57,196 bases of DNA from assembly GCA_041481445.1 (NCBI GenBank), contig JBGPBV010000030.1, positions 1 to 57,196 on the forward strand. The letters are read 5' to 3'. How positions within the stretch are numbered: position 1 is the first letter of the stretch; the number at the start of each line of letters is the position of its first letter. The notes under the pieces are model-generated. The model had not been told where the DNA came from. It ran no database searches and saw nothing but the letters and a program-made list of their open reading frames with translations. The stretch is from AA29 sp041481445. GTDB taxonomy: Bacteria; Acidobacteriota; Vicinamibacteria; Fen-336. Of the stretch, positions 1 to 6,913 are shown piece after piece. The position numbers and the translations under genes are program-made.

Positions 1-146
1 AGGAAGGGCGCCATCTCGGCGTCCGTCGGACAGACCACGTGGACGTCGAACTCCTCGTGGTCGAGGCTGTGAACGAGTCGCTCGACGTACTTGACGGCGC
101 CGCCGTAACCGGCCGGGTCCAGGTAGTAGACGAGGCGTGGTCTCAT
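1..146 (-). CDS. glycosyltransferase, N-terminal fragment (cut by window edge)
   Basis: Only the first 48 codons lie in the window. They read from an ATG at 146 and include LVYYLDPAGYGGAVKYVERL, a first beta strand followed by a Gly-rich turn and helix, as in the acceptor domain of GT-B (GT4-type) glycosyltransferases. The ATG overlaps the TGA of the upstream gene (ATGA at 146-143), so the two are probably translationally coupled. Family assignment rests on the short N-terminus and the neighbouring GT4 gene; sugar specificity cannot be told. Confidence 0.6.
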   Translation of the reverse strand, partial: MRPRLVYYLDPAGYGGAVKYVERLVHSLDHEEFDVHVVCPTDAEMAPF

Positions 147-1333
147 CCCCGGTCGGCTATCTCCACCGGCGCCGCGCTCGAGACCAGGCGGCGGTAGAGG
201 TCCTCGTACCGGTCGACCGCCGACTCCAGGCTCAGGGTGGTCCGGATCTTCTCGCGCGCGGCGTGGCCCAGCGGCCGCAGCCGTTCGAGGCCGCCCAGCG
301 CGGACTCCAGGGCCGCGGCAAGCGCGCGCGGATCGCCGACGGGAACGGTGATGCCGGTGACCCCGTCGGTCACCAGCTCCCGGTTCGCGGGCAGGTCGGA
401 GACGATGCAGGGCAGCTCGTGCGCCATCGCCTCCATCAGCGCGAGCGACATCCCCTCGCCGCGCGAGGCCAGGACGAACAGGTCGGAGGCGAGCAGGTAG
501 CTGCTGACGTCGAGCACGCGCCCGGGAACGACGAGGCGGTCGCCGAGCGTCGCCCGGGCCGAGGCCACCGCCGGGTCCTCGGGCAGCCCCTCGCCGAGCA
601 GGACGAGCCGGCCGGGAACGCCGCGCGCGACGACCGTGCCCCAGGCCTCGACGAGGATGTCCACTCCCTTCTGGGGGCTGGCCCGTCCCACGAAGAGGGC
701 CACCGGCGGATGAGCGGACAGGCCGAGGCGCTCCCGTGCGGCCGCGCGCGCCTGCGGCGTCACCACCGGTACGTCCACTCCGTTGGGGATGCGGAGGACG
801 GGACGGGATCCGCCCGCGGCCGCGCGCACGTCTTCGACCACGGCCGTGCTCACGCCCACGAGGGCGTCCGCCCCGGCCAGGATCGCGCGCAGCATGTGCG
901 AGCTGCCGACGGGCAACGTCGCCATCCCCTCGCGCATCTGCCGCACGTCGCCGAAGTCGCCGGCGGTATGGACGGTCACGACGACGGGACGGCCACCCAG
1001 GCGTCGCGCCAGCACGGAGGCCCAGGCGGGATGGAACGCCTGCTGCGCATGGACGAGGTCGTGGCTCCGGCGTCGCGCCACGAGATAGGCGGCGACCTGG
1101 CCGGTGAAGGTGTAGGGGGTCACCCGCCAGAGCCCGCGCGCGTTGCCGAAGGAGAAGAAGCGTCGGACCTCCACGCCCTCGAGCGCGTCCGCGGCCGGCG
1201 TGCCCCGCGGGCGCGTGCTCAGGATCTCCACGCGATGACCGCGCCGGACCAGCGATCGTGCCAGTCGGTGGGTCTGGATCTCCGCCCCGCCGTGCCCGAG
1301 GTCGAACTGCGCGATGGGCATCACGATCCTCAT
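143..1333 (-). CDS. GT4 family glycosyltransferase
   Basis: 396 residues. The N-terminus (MRIVMPIAQFDLGHGGAEIQ) is the usual GT4 acceptor-side strand with the GGAE turn. The C-terminal half has the GRASPQKGVDIL strand and the E-x7-E nucleotide-sugar motif inside GEGMSLALMEAMA, followed by PCIVSD. It should be a cytoplasmic, retaining sugar transferase that adds one residue to a lipid-linked oligosaccharide. The ATG at 1333 overlaps the upstream TGA (ATGA), and its own TGA overlaps the next start, making a three-gene coupled set with the membrane glycosyltransferase. Donor and acceptor are unknown. Confidence 0.85.
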   Translation of the reverse strand: MRIVMPIAQFDLGHGGAEIQTHRLARSLVRRGHRVEILSTRPRGTPAADALEGVEVRRFFSFGNARGLWRVTPYTFTGQVAAYLVARRRSHDLVHAQQAFHPAWASVLARRLGGRPVVVTVHTAGDFGDVRQMREGMATLPVGSSHMLRAILAGADALVGVSTAVVEDVRAAAGGSRPVLRIPNGVDVPVVTPQARAAARERLGLSAHPPVALFVGRASPQKGVDILVEAWGTVVARGVPGRLVLLGEGLPEDPAVASARATLGDRLVVPGRVLDVSSYLLASDLFVLASRGEGMSLALMEAMAHELPCIVSDLPANRELVTDGVTGITVPVGDPRALAAALESALGGLERLRPLGHAAREKIRTTLSLESAVDRYEDLYRRLVSSAAPVEIADRG

Positions 1334-2625
1334 CGGGCCCGCGGCAGTCTAGCATCGCGCTCCGGAAGGCCCCCGCGGACACGCGTGGCCAGCGAGCGGC
1401 CCCCGATGGCGGCGAAGGCGGCCAGGGCGGGCTCCCCGCAGTAGCGCAGCCGGACGTCGTGGAAGAAGAGGACGGTGGACAGGACGACGGCGGCCAGCCA
1501 GGCGTAGAGGAAGGCCGTGACTTCTCCGCCGTCCCGGCGGTAAGCGACGAGGAGGCCCGCCCCCGCGGGCACCAGGGCCAGGGCCAGCCACCACTGGAAA
1601 CCGTGCACGCTCTCGAAGGGCCACAGGAACAGCAGGGCCTTGCGCCCCATCAAGAGCGCCTGGGAGATCGGCCCGCGGCCACGAATGACGTCGATGGCGG
1701 CGCGGACGAAGATCGCGGACTTCTCCGGCTCCGGCCGCGACGCGAGCTCCGGGTGGCGGGCCTGAAGGTCGGCCATCGCCGGCAACCGCTCCCACTGCCC
1801 GTTCCAGCTTCCGCGCGCGCCTTCATGGTTCCCGAGCCAGAGGCCGAACCCGATCTGCGAGGTGAGGAACAGGCCGTCCCCGAACACGAGGTGATTGCGC
1901 CAGGTCCAGAGGCCCGGCGGCACGAGGGCGCAGGCCACGAAGACGGCCATCCGGGGAGCCCACGTCTTCAGCGGTCTCCGGCGCGCGGCCGCCATCGCCA
2001 CGAGCAGGGGAAGCATCAGGATCAGGTAGGTCCGCGCGAGGATGGCGATGCCGAGGAGGAGGCCCGCCGCCGCCCCCGCGGCCAGACCGGGGCGGCCGAA
2101 GCACCACAGGGCGAGGAGCAGGGCGGCGATGGCGAGGTTCTCGCTCAGGAGATGGCCCGAGGAATAGAACGTGAACAGGGCGCCTGGCCACAACGCCCAC
2201 GCGAACCCGGCCAGAGCGCCCACCTCGCGTCCGCGCTCGCGGGCGAGGGCCAGGCCGAGCGCAGCGGCGCCCAGGGCGTTGAGGACGACCAGGACGCCGG
2301 CCACCGCGTCGGGCACACGGCCGCCCGCCGCCTGGTAGACGCCGGCGATGAGCAACGGCAGGCCGGGCGCGCGGAACGCCGTGGGCTGGCCCGAGGGCGC
2401 CACCAGCATCAGCGAATGCGCCTCGGTCGCGTACGGCAGGCGGAGGGCCAGCTGCCATCCCAGGGCCTCGTACTCGACGGCGTCGTGCGTCTGCGGAGTG
2501 CGGGCCCAGGGGGATCCGAACAGGAATGCCGCGCGGGCGGCCAGCGCCACGATGAAGAGGAGGAGGCCCAGGCGCGCCGGAGCCGGGAGCGGTCCCGCGC
2601 GCGTCGTCGTGCCGAACGTGCTCAT
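1330..2625 (-). CDS. GT39-like (ArnT/PMT-type) membrane glycosyltransferase
   Basis: 431 residues from the ATG at 2625 (MSTFGTTTRAG); an upstream in-frame ATG at 2697 would add 24 polar, Arg-rich residues and is less likely. Many hydrophobic segments follow. After the first one comes a periplasmic loop with THDAVEYEALGWQLA, matching the acidic loop-1 motif of GT-C enzymes that use polyprenyl-phosphate sugars, then the FRAPGLPL motif typical of the family. The C-terminal region has RLRYCGEPALAAFAA, like the RYR/P-E segment of the family. It probably moves a sugar from a lipid carrier on the periplasmic side. It is paralogous to the truncated gene on the opposite strand just upstream. Substrate unknown. 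Confidence 0.75.
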   Translation of the reverse strand: MSTFGTTTRAGPLPAPARLGLLLFIVALAARAAFLFGSPWARTPQTHDAVEYEALGWQLALRLPYATEAHSLMLVAPSGQPTAFRAPGLPLLIAGVYQAAGGRVPDAVAGVLVVLNALGAAALGLALARERGREVGALAGFAWALWPGALFTFYSSGHLLSENLAIAALLLALWCFGRPGLAAGAAAGLLLGIAILARTYLILMLPLLVAMAAARRRPLKTWAPRMAVFVACALVPPGLWTWRNHLVFGDGLFLTSQIGFGLWLGNHEGARGSWNGQWERLPAMADLQARHPELASRPEPEKSAIFVRAAIDVIRGRGPISQALLMGRKALLFLWPFESVHGFQWWLALALVPAGAGLLVAYRRDGGEVTAFLYAWLAAVVLSTVLFFHDVRLRYCGEPALAAFAAIGGRSLATRVRGGLPERDARLPRAR

Positions 2626-2700
2626 AGGGCGGGCCGCACGCGGGTGGCTGGTGGTGTCGGCGACAAGTCTAGCGGACAATGTCCGGCGGCCGCGCACACG

Positions 2701-3843
2701 CGGTCACTCCTGCTCGCGTATTCCCCCAACCCAGGCGCCCCGACGATGTTCCGCACTCCGGGATGGCCCTTCGTCCTGGCCCAGCTCAAACGGGCCCTCG
2801 GGGACTCGCTCCTGGCCACGCGTCTGGCCCTGGCCGCCTGGAACGGCGTCGGCTGCGTCGCCCTCGCCCTGCTCGCGCATCGCGTGTGGTCGAATCGAGA
2901 CGTCGCCACCGCCGCCGGGTTGCTGTGGGCCTGCTGGCCGGCGGCGGTTTCCTATCCAGGCACCCGCTCCGCCACCCTCGGCACGGAGAGCCTCGCCATC
3001 CCGCTGATGGTCGTCGCCGTCCTCGTCCTTGCCCTGGGGGCGGCGCGCGACGGACGCCTGGCGCTGGCCGGCGGAGTGCTCCTCGGCGCGTGCGGGCTCG
3101 TGCGCTCGAACCTGTCGCTCCTGATCCCCCTGGCGGCCGTCTGGCTGCTCGCCTTCGGCGAGGGCAGGCTGAGGCAACGGGTGGGACACGCCCTCCTCGT
3201 GTTGATCGGGGCCGCCGCCGTCGTGGGTCCGTGGATGATCCGCAACTACGAGCGGCTGGGGACCTTCGCCCTGGCGTCCCAGCGGGACGTCCTCTTCCTC
3301 GGCCACAACGCGTGGGGACGCGGCTCGTACGACGGGGACTTCTTCAACAGCCAGAGCGCGCAGGTCCAGGCGCTCATCACCCACCATCCCGGCTTCCTGC
3401 AGGCGAGCGAGATCGAGAAAGCGGCCGCCTACTCCAGGGAGGCGATGGCCTCGATCAGGGAGTATCCCGCGCGCGAGACCTGGCTCCTGGCCAGGAAAGC
3501 CGCGCTCTTCCTGTCTCCGCTCCGCGAGACGGAGGACGGGGACAGCGCCTACGACTGGGTGTTCGCCACGGTCGCCGTCGTGTGCGTGGCGGGCTGGCGG
3601 TGGCGGCTGCCCCGGCACGCCCCCGGCGAGTGGCTCCTCGCGTTGCCCATCGTGACCGCCCTGGTCACGTGCCTGCTCGTCTATTTCATGCCGCGGTACC
3701 GCTATCCGGCGGAGCCGATGATGGCCGCCTTCGCCTGCCAGGCCGTGAGCCTCGCCTGCGCTCGCCACGGCGCGGCCACGGTGGCGGGTGCGCTCGGACT
3801 CCTGCTGGCCGGCAACCTCGCGATCGCACTGGTGCTGATGTAG
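2701..3843 (+). pseudogene. 5'-truncated GT39-like membrane glycosyltransferase
   Basis: The reading frame is open to the TAG at 3843 and its product matches the intact GT39-like protein on the other strand (1330-2625) from the FR-PG-P motif (here MFRTPGWPF) through the RNY/RNH segment (PWMIRNYERLG) to the C-terminal RYRYPAEPMMAAFA. What is missing is the first ~60 residues: the first membrane segment and the acidic loop-1 motif needed for catalysis. Family resemblance begins at about 2701; the first ATG (2746) falls inside the FRTPGWP motif. I therefore read it as a remnant that lost its 5' end, although the rest is undamaged. It ends 18 bases before the convergent ligase gene. It could still be expressed as a 365-residue protein from 2746. 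Confidence 0.6.
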
Positions 3844-3861
3844 CGAGCGCGCCGGCCCGGC

Positions 3862-5640
3862 CTAATGCGCGTTCAAGCTCCGCACCGCGTCGCGCAGGCC
3901 CGGCCGCTCGGGATCGAGGGTGATCGCGTGACGCGCGAGAGCGGACGCCTCCTCCCGGCGTCCGGCGCGATCGGCGGTCCAGGCCGCCAGCAGCCAGCCT
4001 TCGGGGTCCGCGGGCCGGCGCGCCACGTACTCGCGCGCGGCGCGGTCCGCCTGGCTCAGCCGGAGCCCCGTCCCCTCGTGCGGCGCCGCCGCCTTCGCGG
4101 CCAGCGCCTTCGCCTGCTCCAGCAGTGAGCTCGACGGTGCCGGCCGCCACCACGCGGCGACGGCGCACGCGGCCAGGGCGGCCAGGAACCACCGCCGATG
4201 CGCGCCCACCTGGACGACGGATCCCAGCGGCGCCATCGCCAGGGCGACGAGAACCAGGAACAGGGCCGCGTTCGACGGGATGCGGAGGTTGAAGTCGACC
4301 AGGCCGTGCACGAGCAGCCCACACGCGCCCGCGATCCCGCCCGCCACGACCCCGCGGAGGACGCGGTCTCGATCCCCGCGTATGCCCGACGTCGCCCGCA
4401 CGAGGGCGGCCGACAGCGCGAACGCGACCGCACCCAGCCCGATCAGTCCGCCCTCCACGGCCATCTCCAGCGGCTCGTTCTCGGGATGCTCCACCCGGAA
4501 TGCGCCGGCCGTGGTCTTGTAGCGCGGCAGGGTGTCCGCGAACGCCCCCATCCCTTGTCCGGCGATCGGGCTCGCCGTCCAGGCGCGGAACGCCTCACGC
4601 CAGGTGTCCATGCGGAACACGGCGGAGCGGTCGTCGCGCCGCGTTCCCAGCAGCCGGTCGTGGACTTCTCCCGGCAACGCCACCGCCAGGGCGACCAGGA
4701 GCGCGGCCATCCCCACCGGCACCAGCACGCGCCCGATCGGATGGGGGCGCCGGCTCGTCGCGAGGTCGAGGATCGCGAAGACGGCCAACCCGGACACGAG
4801 CCCCAGGACGCCGCCCCGGGACAGCGACAGGAGGACGGCCATGCCCATGCCGGCGGCGGCGGCGAAGGCGGCGAGGGACAGGGAGCTCGCCCACGAGCTC
4901 GACCCTTCGCGGGCGCCCGCGGCCTGGCGGGAGAGGCCGCGGCCGAGGCCGATGGCGAGCACGGCCGCCATCTCGACGTAGCCGGCGAAGTGGTTCTTGT
5001 TGACGAACGGCCCGAACGGGGCCACCGTCGGGACCGCGATGCGCCCGTAGAGCAGCGACCCCAGCGCGGCGCGCGCCACGATCGCATAGACGGCCAGCAC
5101 GCTGCCCGCGGCCACCACCGCCCATGCCGTCCGCATCATGCGGGACCGCTGCTCCAGGGCGGGGACAGCGAGCAGGGCGACGGCGACGAGCCCGCCGGTC
5201 AGGCCCAGCCACGCGTGCGTGGCCTCGGGATCGATCGAGATGGGCCGCCAGACGTCACCCAGGAGGGCCGCCGCCTCCGGCACGGAGGGGTGCCACACGC
5301 CGGCGGAGCCAGGGGCGGCCAGTGCGTGCACGGCGCGCGGCAGCGGAACGAGCTGGAGGAGACCGAGACCGAGCAGGACGGCCACGGTCCCCAGCGGCGC
5401 CCGAGGCAGCCACAGGCCGCCGTGCCACGCCTGGTGCGACGCGACGGCCAGGGCCGTGGCCAGCGACGCCGTGGTCATGACGTCCACCCCCCACGGCGTG
5501 ACGCCGCCCAGGGCCCAGGGCGCCAGGAGGGCCAATCCGACGAGGCAGGCGAGGGCCAGGCGAGCGGAACGCGGAGCCGAGGGCGCGGGCGACGCGGCCA
5601 CTTCGGCCGGCCCCTCGCGGCCGCGCTCGGGAGGCGCCAT
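3862..5640 (-). CDS. O-antigen ligase/polymerase family membrane protein (Wzy_C) with C-terminal TPR-like tail
   Basis: 592 residues from the ATG at 5640. About a dozen hydrophobic segments surround the family core: FGPFVNKNHFAGY (the N-K-N-H-F motif of Wzy_C proteins), LSLSRGG, then a periplasmic loop with FRMDTWREAFRAW and HPENEPLEMAVEGG. The last ~80 residues form a soluble repeat resembling TPRs (PADPEGWLLAAWTADRAG). The protein probably joins or polymerises lipid-linked glycans in the periplasm. The gene at 50393-52003 is a paralogue (FGPFVDRDHF). The reading frame stays open upstream to 6030 with other ATGs, but that part is Arg/Gly-rich and lies across the divergent promoter region, so 5640 is preferred. 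Confidence 0.8.
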   Translation of the reverse strand: MAPPERGREGPAEVAASPAPSAPRSARLALACLVGLALLAPWALGGVTPWGVDVMTTASLATALAVASHQAWHGGLWLPRAPLGTVAVLLGLGLLQLVPLPRAVHALAAPGSAGVWHPSVPEAAALLGDVWRPISIDPEATHAWLGLTGGLVAVALLAVPALEQRSRMMRTAWAVVAAGSVLAVYAIVARAALGSLLYGRIAVPTVAPFGPFVNKNHFAGYVEMAAVLAIGLGRGLSRQAAGAREGSSSWASSLSLAAFAAAAGMGMAVLLSLSRGGVLGLVSGLAVFAILDLATSRRPHPIGRVLVPVGMAALLVALAVALPGEVHDRLLGTRRDDRSAVFRMDTWREAFRAWTASPIAGQGMGAFADTLPRYKTTAGAFRVEHPENEPLEMAVEGGLIGLGAVAFALSAALVRATSGIRGDRDRVLRGVVAGGIAGACGLLVHGLVDFNLRIPSNAALFLVLVALAMAPLGSVVQVGAHRRWFLAALAACAVAAWWRPAPSSSLLEQAKALAAKAAAPHEGTGLRLSQADRAAREYVARRPADPEGWLLAAWTADRAGRREEASALARHAITLDPERPGLRDAVRSLNAH

Positions 5641-5866
5641 CCGCCCGCGATTGTAGCCGATGCCGGTCGAGCGGCCGCCCCCTGTGAGCGCCATCACGCC
5701 GGATCCACCCATGTTGCCGCGCACATGTCGGACCACCCGCCAATGGCGTACACTCATATTCCGGCGGCCGTCCTCCCTCTTCGCCGGATGGGTGCAAGAC
5801 ACTCGGGACCGCTTGCAAATGGTCTTGAGTTGAGGCACAGTTACGTACCAATAGGCGAGGACTTCG
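5641..5866. other. divergent intergenic region between the ligase-like gene and the secreted-protein operon
   Basis: This 226-base gap is the longest in the window and must hold promoters for both directions. Its right half is less GC-rich than the surroundings. It contains TGCAAG at 5793-5798 and CTTGCA at 5812-5817 (a 6-base inverted repeat, 13-base spacer), overlapping CAAGAC at 5795-5800 and GTCTTG at 5822-5827 (21-base spacer). These could be an operator, but short repeats of this size also occur by chance. I could not place convincing -10/-35 elements or a sigma-54 site. Confidence 0.35.
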
Positions 5867-6913
5867 ATGAAGAGGGCAGCCACTCTGTTGCTGGTGTGCG
5901 CACTGGGCGCGCCCCCGGTGGATGTCGTGTCCGCGCCAGAGATGGGAACGATCCGGGGTGCAGTGACCGTTTCCAATCGGCCGGTCCGGGGAGTATCGCT
6001 CGCCTTCGTCGACCTGGCCTCCGGGAACATCTATCGGGCCACATCCGAACAGACGGGCGCGTTCGAGGCGCGAGTGCCCGCCGGCCGTTACGTCCTCACC
6101 ACGGAAAACGGCGCCGGGCTGACGGTGGGTCGCGCCCCTTCGCTCATCGCGGTGGGGGCCGGACAGATCGCGACCGCCGACGTCGACCTCGCTCCCATCG
6201 GAGGGGCCACGGTCGCCCGCGCGCAGGATCCGCCACCACTGGCGCCCCCGCCCGCGAGCGACACGCCGAGCCAGCCCGCGCCCGAGACTCCGCCCACCAG
6301 CACCGAGATCCATCACGACCCGATCGGTTGCATGGTCGCCGGCCAGTTCCCCCTCGTCGACGCTGTGATCGAGCCGGCGGCGAGCGTGGCGCGCGCCCGC
6401 GTGTACTTCAAGGCCGCGCAGTCCGACGCCTGGTTCTACGTCGAGATGACGCCGGCGGAGACGGGCTTCGTGGGAAAGCTCCCGCGGCCGAAGCTCGAGG
6501 CCAGCCCGATCGAGTACTACATCCAGGCCACCACCCTGGAATTCGGCGAGAGCCAGAACGCGCAGACCTCGTCCATCGTGGTCCTGGACGCGAAGGACTG
6601 CCCGGGTGACAAGAAGATCGCGGCCATCGGGCCCCCGGGCGAGGTGACCGTCTTCTCGGCCACCACGGGGGCGGCGATCGCGCCCGTGGGCTTCGCCGCC
6701 GGCGGCCTCGCGCTGACCGCGGGCACGCTGGCCCTGCTGCTCGGGGGCGCGGCCGCCCTCGGGATCACGACCGCGGTCGTCGTCACCCCCGAGACCACCA
6801 CCACCTCCACCACGCCGACGACGACGGTCACGTCGCCCACGTCGCCGCCGGAGACCACGACCACCACGACGACCACCACGACTTCGCTCAAGCCGCCGAC
6901 GCCCTTCCGCTGA
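5867..6913 (+). CDS. secreted protein: carboxypeptidase-regulatory-like domain, shared two-cysteine domain, TM and Thr-rich tail
   Basis: 348 residues. Signal peptide at 1-23. Residues 27-110 look like a CNA-B/carboxypeptidase-regulatory beta-sandwich (TIRGAVTVSNRPVRGV; AGRYVLTTE). A Pro-rich linker (121-148) leads to a domain at about 150-265 that aligns without gaps to the N-terminal domain of the export protein at 48901-50331: Cys155 and Cys245, FVGKLPRP (201-208), EYYI (216-219), KIAAIGPPG (250-258). A hydrophobic stretch (274-306) follows and then a Thr/Pro tail (307-348, with a run of nine Thr). It heads a five-gene operon; its TGA overlaps the CTG start of the next gene. Probably periplasmic or envelope-anchored. 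Function unknown; a partner of the export machinery is an inference from the shared domain. Confidence 0.75.
   Translation: MKRAATLLLVCALGAPPVDVVSAPEMGTIRGAVTVSNRPVRGVSLAFVDLASGNIYRATSEQTGAFEARVPAGRYVLTTENGAGLTVGRAPSLIAVGAGQIATADVDLAPIGGATVARAQDPPPLAPPPASDTPSQPAPETPPTSTEIHHDPIGCMVAGQFPLVDAVIEPAASVARARVYFKAAQSDAWFYVEMTPAETGFVGKLPRPKLEASPIEYYIQATTLEFGESQNAQTSSIVVLDAKDCPGDKKIAAIGPPGEVTVFSATTGAAIAPVGFAAGGLALTAGTLALLLGGAAALGITTAVVVTPETTTTSTTPTTTVTSPTSPPETTTTTTTTTTSLKPPTPFR

Noticed and set aside
3844..3861. GC-rich gap between convergent genes as a Rho-independent terminator
   Set aside because: A GCCGGCCCGGC stem-like stretch is present, but there is no T-run on either side.
5790..5850. Possible sigma-54 promoter (TTGCA at 5814 with upstream G-rich sequence)
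   Set aside because: The GG of a -24 element is not at the right spacing from the TTGCA, so the match fails.
4198..6609. 803-codon plus-strand frame over the ligase-like gene and the intergenic region
   Set aside because: Composition typical of an antisense shadow; it crosses a divergent promoter region and overlaps two well-supported genes.
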